NCBI GenBank assembly: GCA_031292575.1
Contig: JARLGX010000035.1
Coordinates: 103,819-167,818 of the forward strand
Length of the DNA: 64,000 nucleotides
Direction: 5' to 3'
Source of the DNA: Paludibacter sp.
GTDB taxonomy: Bacteria; Bacteroidota; Bacteroidia; Bacteroidales; Paludibacteraceae
Below are positions 18,072 to 27,215 of the stretch, one piece after another; position 1 is the first letter of the stretch, and the number at the start of each line of letters is the position of its first letter. Under the pieces are notes generated by a model. That model was not told the DNA's origin. It saw only the letters and a list, made by a program, of their open reading frames with translations, and searched no databases. Made by a program: the position numbers and the translations under genes.

Positions 18072-19484
18072 TTAGAAAAATGAATAGCTAATACCGCCAT
18101 TAAATCCTCCATATAAATTATTATAACTAGTAGAATAGTAATTTATGTAATTGTTTGTTAAATTAGCTCCTAAAGATAACCGTAACTGTGGAGATAAATA
18201 ATAATATGCATTAAATTGGATATTGGAATTGGAATTGAATAACTTATAAAAATTAATCGTATTTTTGCTAAGATCTTTAAAATTGTCTAATTGAAAATTT
18301 TGAGAAATAGATGCTGTAAAATAAGTCCGGGTGCTTGGATAGTATCCTAAAGTATAATTCCCGAGGAGATTAACCATACCAACTGTGCTTCTGGTTGTTC
18401 CATTATAGATAGGAGCAAAGTATTGACCCTTGTAGTTGTTCGTATTGTAACTTCCATTTAAAGTAGCTATTACCGAATGTTGCCAGTTCAGTTTCACCGG
18501 TTTTTCGTAAGTATAGGTCAGGGCTAATCCTCCGTTTAATCCATTTTGATTTGTCATATTTCGAGTCAGAGAATCAATAGAATTGTTTTTTGTATAATAC
18601 CAATTCAACGATGGAGAAAAGCTGATTTCAAAAGACTGTCCTGATTTTCTGCTATACAATGCTCCATATTGCCAGTTGTCGTACAAAGACGTAAAATAGG
18701 GAGCACCAGATTTATCAAGTAACTTATTGCTGACAAAAAACGAATCGACTGCACTGATTTCGTCCATTAAATGTATTCGGGCATCGAGAAAACGTTTGTT
18801 TTTTACTCGCGAAATAAGTTGCGAGAGTTGAAAAATCTCTGCATTTTGTAAGTGGCGAGTCAAAACTCCTCTTTTCGATAGATCATCTAAAATGTAAATG
18901 GCTTGACGAGCATCTTCCACTGACTCTATTCTACCAATACCAACACCAATTGTAGGATTAATATTCAGTTTATAATTGTTATTGTAATTTTTGGAACTAA
19001 TTGAATTTATTACTAATGCACTATTATTAAGATTCACTTGAATATTAGAGGTAATTCCCACTAAAAGATAGTTGTTTGAAGAGTTATAGAAGCGTGATGT
19101 ATAACTTAGATTAAGATAGTTGGAAGTTTGCGAATTACTATTTGAATTCCCTTGATTTAGAACTCCATTGGCATCATAACTGCCGGAAAAGGTTCCGTTT
19201 AGTTGCAATTGTGATACCCGTTGACGGGTGTTGGTATAGGTAATGAAATTAGGTGTTATTGTTCCTCCTAAGTGAGTTGAGTAAGTTGTTGTAAGTGTAT
19301 CAACTTTAGTACTTAAACTATTAAAAGAATTATTGGTGCTGAACGATAAGTCCAACTGATTTCGCACAATATCAGGCGTATAATATTTGCTAATGTCATA
19401 GTTGTACTCTTGGGCGGAAGCATTAAAGGATATTGTTCCACAGAAAAAACAAAAAATAAAACCCGCAATGAATGTCTTTTTCAT
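18072..19484 (-). CDS. putative outer-membrane beta-barrel protein
   Basis: 470-aa protein with a signal peptide (about 1-24, ending NASAQ), many alternating aromatic/polar strands rich in Asn, Ser and Tyr, and a terminal Phe (SYSFF), all consistent with an outer-membrane beta-barrel. A more helical stretch (about 185-255) may be a plug or periplasmic insert. Sequence family not recognised. It is co-oriented with the DUF4922 gene. Candidate -7 box at 19516. Confidence 0.7.
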   Translation of the reverse strand: MKKTFIAGFIFCFFCGTISFNASAQEYNYDISKYYTPDIVRNQLDLSFSTNNSFNSLSTKVDTLTTTYSTHLGGTITPNFITYTNTRQRVSQLQLNGTFSGSYDANGVLNQGNSNSNSQTSNYLNLSYTSRFYNSSNNYLLVGITSNIQVNLNNSALVINSISSKNYNNNYKLNINPTIGVGIGRIESVEDARQAIYILDDLSKRGVLTRHLQNAEIFQLSQLISRVKNKRFLDARIHLMDEISAVDSFFVSNKLLDKSGAPYFTSLYDNWQYGALYSRKSGQSFEISFSPSLNWYYTKNNSIDSLTRNMTNQNGLNGGLALTYTYEKPVKLNWQHSVIATLNGSYNTNNYKGQYFAPIYNGTTRSTVGMVNLLGNYTLGYYPSTRTYFTASISQNFQLDNFKDLSKNTINFYKLFNSNSNIQFNAYYYLSPQLRLSLGANLTNNYINYYSTSYNNLYGGFNGGISYSFF

Positions 19485-19515
19485 AATACTTAATTTTTGA
19501 TTATGTTTTGGTTTA

Positions 19516-19523
19516 CAAAAGTA
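19516..19523 (-). promoter_or_regulatory. candidate -7 box of the barrel/DUF4922 unit
   Basis: TACTTTTG on the minus strand, 31 bp upstream of the barrel gene start; no convincing -33 element. Confidence 0.45.
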
Positions 19524-19618
19524 ATTAAGTAAAATTAAAAAAACGAAATAAATATATAGTATTACGTTTGTTTAATACAATAAAGTTATTGATAAATATC
19601 GGATGGCAAAGAATTAAG

Positions 19619-21130
19619 CTAATAAGAAATTGAGTTTTTTCTTGCCTTAAGCTCTATCGTTCGGATTTTATCTTTGTATAAATTATTTACATTCATTTTT
19701 ACTACATCAAGCGAAGCGTCCGAATTTTCATCCCAACGTCGACAGAGGTAAAGAGAAGTGAAAATACGGCCAATCTGATATTCGCGACTGATGCGTAACC
19801 CGAGGGCGTAATCCTCGCCATAACTTGTATTGGGCACTTTTATTTCACGAAGAACCGGTGTGTAGAAAGCGCGTGGAGCACCAAGTCCATTAATACGCAG
19901 TGCATTATTGCGACCGTTTTCGGGGGTCCATTCTTTGTGATCAATTAGTCCTGGCGGAATGGTTTCCATTTCAAAGTTAGTCATGGTATACGAACCGATA
20001 ACCATCGCGCAGTTTTGTTCGTAAAAAGCATCAACGATAGTTTGAAGCGTATTTTCATCCTGATACACATCGTCGCTATCCAGCTGAACGGCAAATTTTC
20101 CACAGGCTGAGTTGTTCAATCCCACGTTCCAGCATCCGCCTATACCAAGGTCATTGCGGTTCGGGATAATATGAATTACCCGATTGTCCAGCGAAGCATA
20201 TTTCTGAATTAATTCCGAGGTGCCATCAGTTGAAAAATTATCGATAATAATCAAATTAAATTCGAATGAAGTTTTCTGCATTAATACCGATTTAATGGCA
20301 TCTTCCACTGTTTTTACACGGTTTCTAATAGGAATAATTACCGAAGCTTCCACCGGAAAATTACTTTCGTTGAATTCGATTTTCTTGAATTGCGGAGCTA
20401 AATATCCGCCAATTTTCTTTAAATGGTCGGTGCAGGCTGTTTCCATTTCCACTTGCACTGCACGGTTTTTGGGATCAACATAGTCAAATTGTTTTTCGCC
20501 GCTTTTTCTCGTGTCCGTTTCCACTTCGGCGTACAAAAATTCGTTTATATGCACCAGCTCCGCCTGTTGCGATACTTTCAACCGTAAGTTATACAGTCCA
20601 GCAAATTGATAATTAACTGTGGTTTGGGCAACGGCTTTTTTCAGACAATCGGCGTTATAGAATAGCACCGAACCAAAATTGAAATCGTCGCGCAGGCTGC
20701 CTTCCTGATAATCAATCACAGGATGAATGGAACGAACGTCGTTTTTAATTTCCCAATAATCGGAATAAACAAGTCCGGCATGAGTATCTTCGGCAATGCT
20801 GAAAAAGCGTTCCAGAGCGTATTGTCCCAGATCAAGTGTGGTGTCTTTGGTGTAAATAAGCGTGTAAGGTGTGTCTGCTTTTCCGGCAATTTTGCAAATG
20901 GTTTCCCAACTTTGGAGAGAGTCAATTTTCAGCGTTTGGCAACCATCAATTTGTATGTTAGTTTCTTTTTTTACAAGGAGATAAATGGTTTGAACGAGCG
21001 AAGACTGTTTAATTTGCTCAATGGTTTTGAGTGATTCAGCAGTGTCGCTACAAGCTAAGAAGCAATTGATGACCCCCAACCCTCTGAAGGGGGCTTTTGC
21101 CTCAGTGGAATTTGTCGGTTGAATATTCAT
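19619..21130 (-). CDS. two-part family 2 glycosyltransferase with repeat-encoded N terminus
   Basis: 503-aa protein. The C-terminal part (from about 258) is a clear GT-A glycosyltransferase: ASVIIPIRNRVKTVEDAI, IIIDNFSTDGT, GGCWNVGLNNS and the metal-binding LDSDDVYQD. The first 230 residues look like a second, degenerate GT-A-like half (ending in LVYSDYWEI and NFGSVLFYNAD). Residues about 13-21 (APFRGLGVI) are encoded by repeat copy h just before the first strand. Sugar donor and acceptor unknown. Its 5' end diverges from the MurNAc kinase gene across a shared region bracketed by repeats h and i. Confidence 0.88.
   Translation of the reverse strand: MNIQPTNSTEAKAPFRGLGVINCFLACSDTAESLKTIEQIKQSSLVQTIYLLVKKETNIQIDGCQTLKIDSLQSWETICKIAGKADTPYTLIYTKDTTLDLGQYALERFFSIAEDTHAGLVYSDYWEIKNDVRSIHPVIDYQEGSLRDDFNFGSVLFYNADCLKKAVAQTTVNYQFAGLYNLRLKVSQQAELVHINEFLYAEVETDTRKSGEKQFDYVDPKNRAVQVEMETACTDHLKKIGGYLAPQFKKIEFNESNFPVEASVIIPIRNRVKTVEDAIKSVLMQKTSFEFNLIIIDNFSTDGTSELIQKYASLDNRVIHIIPNRNDLGIGGCWNVGLNNSACGKFAVQLDSDDVYQDENTLQTIVDAFYEQNCAMVIGSYTMTNFEMETIPPGLIDHKEWTPENGRNNALRINGLGAPRAFYTPVLREIKVPNTSYGEDYALGLRISREYQIGRIFTSLYLCRRWDENSDASLDVVKMNVNNLYKDKIRTIELKARKNSISY
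21071..21095 (+). repeat. CCCCTAA palindromic repeat, copy h (inside GT2 gene)
   Basis: Divergent copy (CCCCCAACCCTCTGAAGGGGG) translated on the minus strand as APFRGLGVI in the glycosyltransferase N terminus. Partner of copy i across the divergent promoter region. Confidence 0.75.
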
Positions 21131-21232
21131 TTATGGAGATTTTATTATTTATTCTATTTGGGTTGTCAAAAATACGACTAAAATTCGAATTTTCAATTTA
21201 AAACCTCACTATGCTATTTTGAAAATTAGTCA

Positions 21233-21240
21233 TATCTTTG
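21233..21240 (+). promoter_or_regulatory. candidate -7 box for the kinase-murQ unit
   Basis: TATCTTTG, 28 bp upstream of the kinase ATG; fits TAnnTTTG. The -33 element is unclear. Confidence 0.5.
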
Positions 21241-21268
21241 TGTCTGTTACAAGTAAAATTTAAATTAG

Positions 21269-22150
21269 ATGATTGAGAATAAAGTAACTCCAAAGTCCCT
21301 TTTAGGGAATTTAGGGGTCATATTAATAGCCGATAGTGGATCTACTAAAACGCAATGGTGTTTAGTGCAGAATGGAAATATTGTAAGCAAGTTGAATACA
21401 GATGGAATTAATCCGTTTTACCAGACCGACATGGAAATTATTTCTTTGATTGAATCTCAACTGATTCCTCAATTGGTCAATGCAGACATCGACCGGATTT
21501 ATTTCTACGGTGCTGGATGTTCATTCCCCGAAAAAAAGATGGTGGTCAGTCGGGCATTAATACGTTTTTTCAATAACTCGATGATTGAGATTCAAAGCGA
21601 TTTGCTTGGTGCGGCCCGTTCATTGTTTCAACACGAAAAGGGAATTGCCTGCATACTTGGAACTGGTTCCAATTCTTGTTTTTATGATGGAAATGAAATA
21701 TTGCAAAATGTATCTCCGCTTGGGTTTATTATGGGCGACGAAGGTAGTGGGGCGGTTTTGGGCAAGCTTTTCGTGGCTGATTGTCTGAAAAATCAATTAT
21801 CGCCGGAATTAAAAGAAACTTTTTTAAGCCGATATAACTTAACTCCTGCCGAAATTATGGATAGTGTTTATAAAAAACCTTTTCCAAATCGGTTTTTGGC
21901 TCAATTCACTCCATTTTTATTGGAGAATATTGAAAATTCTTCGATATTTAATTTGATATTCGATAGTTTTGATGCTTTTCTTGTTCGCAATGTAATGCAA
22001 TATCCGTTGGAAAATGTAGAAGTGGGATTTGTGGGTTCAATAGCCCATTATTTCAGGGATATGCTCGAAATTGTGGCATTGGAACGGGGAATAAGAATTT
22101 CTGAAATTGTACAAAGTCCGATGGGCGGATTGGTGAATTTCCATTCATAA
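21269..22150 (+). CDS. murK: BadF-type amino-sugar kinase (MurNAc or GlcNAc)
   Basis: 293-aa ASKHA kinase. The phosphate-1 motif LIADSGSTKTQWCL follows the repeat-encoded leader (about 5-18, VTPKSLLGNLGVI), and ACILGTGSNSCFYDG, GFIMGDEGSGAVLGK and GFVGSIAHYF are the other ATPase-core motifs. In Tannerella forsythia a BadF-type enzyme, MurK, phosphorylates N-acetylmuramic acid and is encoded beside murQ; the same gene order here favours that assignment, but a GlcNAc kinase activity is equally possible from sequence alone. murQ follows after 65 bp. Confidence 0.82.
   Translation: MIENKVTPKSLLGNLGVILIADSGSTKTQWCLVQNGNIVSKLNTDGINPFYQTDMEIISLIESQLIPQLVNADIDRIYFYGAGCSFPEKKMVVSRALIRFFNNSMIEIQSDLLGAARSLFQHEKGIACILGTGSNSCFYDGNEILQNVSPLGFIMGDEGSGAVLGKLFVADCLKNQLSPELKETFLSRYNLTPAEIMDSVYKKPFPNRFLAQFTPFLLENIENSSIFNLIFDSFDAFLVRNVMQYPLENVEVGFVGSIAHYFRDMLEIVALERGIRISEIVQSPMGGLVNFHS
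21282..21320 (-). repeat. CCCCTAA palindromic repeat, copy i (inside kinase gene)
   Basis: Degenerate inverted copy, including the inner GTAACT flank and the outer TTAGGGGTCA end, translated in frame ahead of the first beta strand of the kinase. Confidence 0.75.
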
Positions 22151-22155
22151 CTAAC

Positions 22156-22180
22156 TGACCCCTGACTCCTAAAGGGGAAT
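22156..22180 (+). repeat. CCCCTAA palindromic repeat, copy j
   Basis: TGACCCCTGACTCCTAAAGG core, six bases beyond the kinase stop codon. Inverted partner of copy k; together they bracket the murQ start codon. Confidence 0.85.
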
Positions 22181-22215
22181 AAGAAATATTACTACAGATT
22201 GCTTGAAAATTTCAT

Positions 22216-23094
22216 ATGGCGAATAAGAAAAAGGAAATAAGAGACGAAACTAACTCAGTTCCCCTTCAGGGGTTAGGGATTACCGAACAATCTTCACTTC
22301 ATACCAACCTCGATAAAAAATCCGTTGGTCAACTTCTTATTGAAATGAATGAAGAAGACCAGAAAGTGGCATTAGCAGTCCGACGAGCCATTCCGCAAAT
22401 AGAAGAGTTAGTAGAGAGAATTGTTGAAAAGATGAAACGTGGTGGGCGGATTTTCTATCTTGGAGCAGGTACAAGCGGGCGGTTAGGTGTGTTGGATGCT
22501 TCGGAAATTCCACCCACTTTCGGCATGCCTTCAGGGTTGGTTGTAGGGTTGATTGCAGGTGGTGAAAAAGCTCTGCGCAGTCCGGTGGAAAATGCTGAAG
22601 ATGATATGGACAAAGCCTGGGAAGAACTAAAGGCTTATAAGATAAATAAAACCGACACTGTTATTGGCATTGCTGCTTCGGGAACAACTCCTTATGTGGT
22701 TGGTGGGTTGCGAAATGCCAAAGCAAATGGTATTTTGACCGCATCCGTTGCCTGTAATCCTGATTCACCAATTGCGCACGAAGCAGATGTTCAAATTGAA
22801 GTAATTGTCGGACCCGAATTTGTTACCGGTAGCACGCGATTGAAATCAGGAACAGCAGAAAAACTCGTACTGAACATGATTTCTACAACAATAATGATAA
22901 AACTAGGGCGTGTGAAGGGCAACAAAATGGTAAATATGCAACTCAGCAATGCCAAATTGATCGACCGTGGAACACGTATGATTATGGAAGAACTCGGATT
23001 TGACTATGAGCGGTCTAAGAGTCTGCTATTGATTCATGGCTCAGTACAAAAAGCATTGGAGGCAAATTCCCATTTAACCTCCAATAATTATTAA
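22216..23094 (+). CDS. murQ: N-acetylmuramic acid 6-phosphate etherase with repeat-encoded N terminus
   Basis: Cleaves the lactyl ether of MurNAc-6-phosphate to GlcNAc-6-phosphate and D-lactate in wall recycling. The 292-aa protein has the SIS-domain motif FYLGAGTSGRLGVLDASE, GIAASGTTPYVVGGL and GSTRLKSGTAEKLVLNM, all typical of MurQ. Residues about 11-21 (ETNSVPLQGLG) come from repeat copy k and lie just before ITEQSS, where the conserved family sequence normally begins, so the active-site fold is untouched. It acts right after the upstream kinase. Confidence 0.95.
   Translation: MANKKKEIRDETNSVPLQGLGITEQSSLHTNLDKKSVGQLLIEMNEEDQKVALAVRRAIPQIEELVERIVEKMKRGGRIFYLGAGTSGRLGVLDASEIPPTFGMPSGLVVGLIAGGEKALRSPVENAEDDMDKAWEELKAYKINKTDTVIGIAASGTTPYVVGGLRNAKANGILTASVACNPDSPIAHEADVQIEVIVGPEFVTGSTRLKSGTAEKLVLNMISTTIMIKLGRVKGNKMVNMQLSNAKLIDRGTRMIMEELGFDYERSKSLLLIHGSVQKALEANSHLTSNNY
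22243..22279 (-). repeat. CCCCTAA palindromic repeat, copy k (inside murQ)
   Basis: One of the longest copies: inner flank GACGAAACTAACTCAG, then TTCCCCTTCAGGGGTTAGGG. Translated as DETNSVPLQGLG. Confidence 0.95.
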
Positions 23095-24206
23095 TTCTTT
23101 TTCCGATAACTTAATACTGCCCATGTATTAAAAAACACTGCGAAACCAATCAATGCCATTAACGGTTTTGCTAATTGAAAAGTATTACTTCCTTTTAAAT
23201 ATACCGACCGCATTACTTCCATAAAGTGTTTCAATGGGTTGAAAGCAGCTATCCATTTTGCCCATTCAGGCATGCTGTCGATTGGTGTATACAGCCCACT
23301 CAGCATGATAAAAAGCATCAAAAAGAAGAATACTATGAACATGGCTTGCTGGAGTGTTGATGCATAATTTGAAATCACAATTCCTAAGCCCGAAACAGTC
23401 AGAATGTATATGGCTGCAAACAAATAAATGGTTGAAAAATGTCCGGCCGGAATTAACCCGTAAACTGCCCACGCAATTAAAAAACCGATACTTATAACAA
23501 TGAAGCCGATAATCCAAAACGGAATTAATTTTGCTAAGATAAATGTCAGTCTTGGTACAGGGCTAACATTAATCTGTTCCATTGTTCCCAATTCTTTTTC
23601 AAATACAATTGAAATCGCTGGCAAAAACCCGCACATCATTGTCAAGAGCATGACCATTAGTGCCGGAACCATAAAAACACGGTAATTGAGATGCGGATTG
23701 AAACGATACTGCGAATCAAGCTCTATGGTTGGTACAGAAGCTGCTCCGGGGCTCGAAGGCATTAATTCCTGTATAACCTGCGCATTGAAATCAACTAAAA
23801 TACTCGAAAGATAAGTCATTCCAATTCCACCTTTCATCCCATTCACGGCATTGGCCGAAATCATTACTTTTCCCCCTTGGCCATTTGTTAAGTTCTTTTC
23901 GAAATTTGCCGGAATTTCCAGAATAATATCAGATTGGTCTTTCTCAATACTTTTAAGTGCTTTCTTGTAAGTTGGAGATACATTCGTGAGTTTGAAATAG
24001 TTCGACGAGATTATTTTTTGTGTAAGTTCACGTGAGTAAGTGCTGTGATCATTGTCGACAACACTTAAATTCAGGTTCTTGATTTCGTAACTGGCTGCCC
24101 ATGGAAAAACCATTAACACCATAAATGGGAAAATGAAAATCATCCTCGGCAGGAATGGATTCCGAATCAATTGCTTGAACTCCTTTTTTAATAGAAACTT
24201 TATCAT
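23091..24206 (-). CDS. ABC-2 type transporter permease (distal)
   Basis: 371-aa inner-membrane permease of the ABC-2/YhhJ group: one helix near the N terminus (about 20-38), a periplasmic domain (about 40-170), then five helices, with the family motif EKELGTMEQINVSPVPR. Last gene of the leftward exporter operon; it converges with murQ and overlaps its 3' end by 4 bp. Works with the paired permease upstream and the two ATPases. Confidence 0.93.
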   Translation of the reverse strand: MIKFLLKKEFKQLIRNPFLPRMIFIFPFMVLMVFPWAASYEIKNLNLSVVDNDHSTYSRELTQKIISSNYFKLTNVSPTYKKALKSIEKDQSDIILEIPANFEKNLTNGQGGKVMISANAVNGMKGGIGMTYLSSILVDFNAQVIQELMPSSPGAASVPTIELDSQYRFNPHLNYRVFMVPALMVMLLTMMCGFLPAISIVFEKELGTMEQINVSPVPRLTFILAKLIPFWIIGFIVISIGFLIAWAVYGLIPAGHFSTIYLFAAIYILTVSGLGIVISNYASTLQQAMFIVFFFLMLFIMLSGLYTPIDSMPEWAKWIAAFNPLKHFMEVMRSVYLKGSNTFQLAKPLMALIGFAVFFNTWAVLSYRKKN

Positions 24207-24257
24207 GATATTGTTTGTTTTTTTCTTGCTACTTACTCCTTACCACTTGCCTCTTCT

Positions 24258-25364
24258 TTATTCCAACCTTACTTTAAATTTTTTCAAACTGATAGTTACC
24301 AATACTAATCCCATGAAACTAAGTACTCCGACTTCTTTCAATACAGAAGTAATGCCAAGGCCTTTAATCATTATAGCCCGGACGGCTGATATATACCATT
24401 TTGCTGGAATTATATTTGAAAGATATTGTAGTGCAACAGGCATATTCTCAGTAGGAAAAATCATTCCCGAAAGAAGCATAACCGGAATCATGAGTCCCAT
24501 CCCTGAGATTAACATGGCTGCTTGCTGCGAATCGGTCAGCGTTGAAACTAACAGTCCAAGTGCCAGGGATACAAATATATAGAGCAATGAAACAACAACT
24601 AAACTTAAAAAACTACCAGCAATGGGAACTTTGAGTACAAATACCGACAAGAGCATAATGGTGGCAAAATTCACACAAGACAATACAAAATAGGGCGTAA
24701 TTTTGGAAAGTATTGTGTAAATGGGTTTCATTGGTGAAACCAGTAAAATTTCCATTGTTCCCATTTCTTTTTCGCGAACAATGGCAATTGAAGTCATCAT
24801 TGCACAAATCAAAATCATAATCATGCCCAATACTCCCGGCACAAAACTGAATGCACTCAACATCTGGGGATTGTAGAGCATTTTTACCTCAGGTGTTATT
24901 TGATATGGATTTTTATTTTCGCCCATTAATTCTTGCTGGTAGGATGCAATAATGTTGCTTGCATAAAATGTAAACGATGTTGCTGCATTTGGGTCTGTGG
25001 CATCGGCAATAAGTAGAATATGTGCTTTTCCGTTGTGACGAAGTTTCTCAGCAAAATTATCCTCAAAAACAATCACCAATTTGGCTTTCGCATCTCTGAA
25101 AATTGTCCGGATTTCATCTGTCTTATGAATTTTTGCAACTACATTAAAATACTCACTGGCATTTATCTTATCAATGATTCGTTGGCTTGCATCATCGTTT
25201 GCAGGAGCCAAAACAGCTACTTGCGTATCCTTAACTTCGGTAGAAAGAGCAAACCCAAATAAAATGATTTGAATGATAGGCATCAAAAGCAAAATCATCA
25301 TGGTGGTTCTATCGCGCAGAATGTGATAAAATTCTTTTCGGATGAATGATAATAATTGTTTCAT
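24258..25364 (-). CDS. ABC-2 type transporter permease (proximal)
   Basis: 368-aa paralogue of the next permease with the same topology (helix about 20-40, periplasmic domain to about 170, five C-terminal helices) and the motif VREKEMGTMEILLVSPMKP. Resembles E. coli YbhS/YbhR-type exporters, in which two such permeases pair with an HlyD adaptor. It follows the ATPase gene by 2 bp. Confidence 0.93.
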   Translation of the reverse strand: MKQLLSFIRKEFYHILRDRTTMMILLLMPIIQIILFGFALSTEVKDTQVAVLAPANDDASQRIIDKINASEYFNVVAKIHKTDEIRTIFRDAKAKLVIVFEDNFAEKLRHNGKAHILLIADATDPNAATSFTFYASNIIASYQQELMGENKNPYQITPEVKMLYNPQMLSAFSFVPGVLGMIMILICAMMTSIAIVREKEMGTMEILLVSPMKPIYTILSKITPYFVLSCVNFATIMLLSVFVLKVPIAGSFLSLVVVSLLYIFVSLALGLLVSTLTDSQQAAMLISGMGLMIPVMLLSGMIFPTENMPVALQYLSNIIPAKWYISAVRAIMIKGLGITSVLKEVGVLSFMGLVLVTISLKKFKVRLE

Positions 25365-25366
25365 GA

Positions 25367-26131
25367 CTAATCGGCTTTACGTGTTGATTTGCGTGCAAGT
25401 TGTTGAAAAACTTCATCCATACTTTTTGCATTAAACTGACTCTTAAGATTTTTGGGTGAATCAAGTGCTTCTATTTTTCCATCCACCATAATAGATACCC
25501 TATTACAATATTCAGCTTCATCCATATAATGTGTTGTTACAAAAACTGTTATTCCCCGCGAAGTAGCATCGTAAATCAATTCCCAAAATTGACGACGAGT
25601 AATTGGATCAACGCCACCGGTTGGTTCATCCAAAAAAACGAGCTTGGGATTGTGAAAAATTGAAACAGAAAAAGCAAGTTTTTGTTTAAAACCAAGAGGT
25701 AATGAACCTACAAGTTTATCCCTTTCTTCTTCAAAGTTCAGAACTTTCATCAAATCATCCGTTTTTGTTTTTATTTCTTTGTCCTTTAGCCCGTAAATTC
25801 CGCCAAAGAGTTCTATGTTTTCCCAGACTTTCAGGTCGTCGTAAAGTGAAAATTTCTGACTCATATAACCGATACTTTTTTTTACAAGCTCGGTTTGTGA
25901 GCCAATATCATAACCTGCCACCAGTCCTTTACCACCTGTAGGAATGCTTAGTCCGCAAAGCATTCGCATGGCAGTTGTTTTTCCGGCACCGTTTGCTCCC
26001 AGAAAACCGAAAATCTCACCTTTTTCAACTTCAAATGAAATATTATCCACTGCAGTAAACCTACCGAATCTTTTGGTAAGATTTTCTGCAATGATTACCT
26101 TGTTGGGGTTATGTTGTATCGTATTATTCAT
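25367..26131 (-). CDS. ABC transporter ATP-binding protein
   Basis: 254-aa ATPase of the multidrug/ABC-2 group. Walker A GANGAGKTT, Q-loop YMSQKFSLYDDL, signature-like LPLGFKQKLAFSV (a degenerate LSGG), Walker B LVFLDEPTGGVDP and VTTHYMDEAEYC are visible. It lacks any repeat-encoded insertion, unlike the paralogue next to it, so it gives an internal standard for the normal length of this region. Confidence 0.95.
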   Translation of the reverse strand: MNNTIQHNPNKVIIAENLTKRFGRFTAVDNISFEVEKGEIFGFLGANGAGKTTAMRMLCGLSIPTGGKGLVAGYDIGSQTELVKKSIGYMSQKFSLYDDLKVWENIELFGGIYGLKDKEIKTKTDDLMKVLNFEEERDKLVGSLPLGFKQKLAFSVSIFHNPKLVFLDEPTGGVDPITRRQFWELIYDATSRGITVFVTTHYMDEAEYCNRVSIMVDGKIEALDSPKNLKSQFNAKSMDEVFQQLARKSTRKAD

Positions 26132-26158
26132 TTTTTTCTTTCCTTATATTCTTGCCTC

Positions 26159-27187
26159 TTACTTCTGAGAGAGTTGCATAAAGCAATCTTCTACTGTTGG
26201 CTCAATTTCCAAAATCTGGATATTGGTATGGTTCTCTTTCATAAGATATTCCTTTAAGTTCTCAATTGTCATTTGCTCATTGCTTATTGATACGTGATGT
26301 TTATCCCCGAAAGCAAAACAATTTTTGGTCATTTCGTTGTTTCGCAAGTCGATCAATAACTTGTGCATATTGTCGCTTTCCACTGCCCAAAGTTTATTTT
26401 CGTACTGGGCAACAATGTTTTCGGGTGTTTCGATTTTTAAAAATTGTCCATTCTGAATCAGTGCAATCCGGTCGCAAAGGCTGGCTTCGTCCATGTAGGG
26501 TGTCGAAACCAGAATTGTAATGCCTTGTTCCCTCAAACTTTTAAGCATTCCCCAAAATTCTTTTCGCGACACGGGATCAACACCTGTAGTTGGTTCATCC
26601 AGAAACAGTACGCTCGGTTTGTGAATCAATGCGCAACTTAAAGCCAATTTCTGTTTCATTCCACCCGAAAGTTTTCCTGCACGCCGTTTTTTGAATGGTT
26701 CGATTTGCTGGTAAATATCTTTAATCAGTTCATAGTTTTCTTCAATGGTGGTGTTGAAAACGGTGGCAAAAAAATTTAAATTTTCTTCAACGGTTAGATC
26801 CTGATACAATGAAAACTTGCCAGGCATATAACCTACCCGTTTACGGATTTCCTTGTAATCATTTACCACATCAAATCCGTCAACAGAAGCAGTTCCGCTA
26901 TTCGCTAAAATCAGTGTTGTCAGAATCCGGAAAAGCGTTGTTTTACCGGCTCCATCCGGACCAATAATTCCAAAAATTTCACCTCTGTTTACCTCGAAGC
27001 TGACCCCTAACCCCTGAAGGGGAACTGGGTTACTTTTGTCTCCTATGGCAGGACGACCCAAACCTGCAAACTCACCCGATTTGATAGGATAATAGTTCTT
27101 ATATAAATTTTTCACTTCAATTGCAACTCCTAGCCCCTGAATGGGAACTAAGTTACTGTTGTCAACTATTGTTTCATTTTTTTTCAT
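26159..27187 (-). CDS. ABC transporter ATP-binding protein with two repeat-encoded insertions
   Basis: 342-aa ATPase, motifs Walker A GPDGAGKTT (about 76-84), Q-loop YMPGKFSLYQDL, signature LSGGMKQKLALS, Walker B VLFLDEPTTGVDP. Two peptides come from repeat copies: SNLVPIQGLG at about 11-20 (before the first strand) and KSNPVPLQGLG at about 51-61, inside the nucleotide-binding domain between the A-loop region (LYKNYY) and the strand leading to Walker A. The neighbouring ATPase has only about 35 residues between its first strand and Walker A, against about 56 here. Catalytic motifs remain intact, so it is probably functional. Confidence 0.93.
   Translation of the reverse strand: MKKNETIVDNSNLVPIQGLGVAIEVKNLYKNYYPIKSGEFAGLGRPAIGDKSNPVPLQGLGVSFEVNRGEIFGIIGPDGAGKTTLFRILTTLILANSGTASVDGFDVVNDYKEIRKRVGYMPGKFSLYQDLTVEENLNFFATVFNTTIEENYELIKDIYQQIEPFKKRRAGKLSGGMKQKLALSCALIHKPSVLFLDEPTTGVDPVSRKEFWGMLKSLREQGITILVSTPYMDEASLCDRIALIQNGQFLKIETPENIVAQYENKLWAVESDNMHKLLIDLRNNEMTKNCFAFGDKHHVSISNEQMTIENLKEYLMKENHTNIQILEIEPTVEDCFMQLSQK
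27001..27043 (+). repeat. CCCCTAA palindromic repeat, copy l (inside ABC ATPase domain)
   Basis: Full-length copy (TGACCCCTAACCCCTGAAGG then GGAACTGGGTTACTTTTGTC) in frame inside the nucleotide-binding domain. Same orientation as copy m. Confidence 0.95.
27125..27165 (+). repeat. CCCCTAA palindromic repeat, copy m (N terminus of ABC ATPase)
   Basis: AACTCCTAGCCCCTGAATGG core with the inner flank AACTAAGTTACTGTTGTC. Translated as DNSNLVPIQGLGVA. It faces copy o across the ATPase start codon. Confidence 0.9.
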
Positions 27188-27215
27188 TGAATTATGAATA
27201 AAATAGTGGTGTTTT

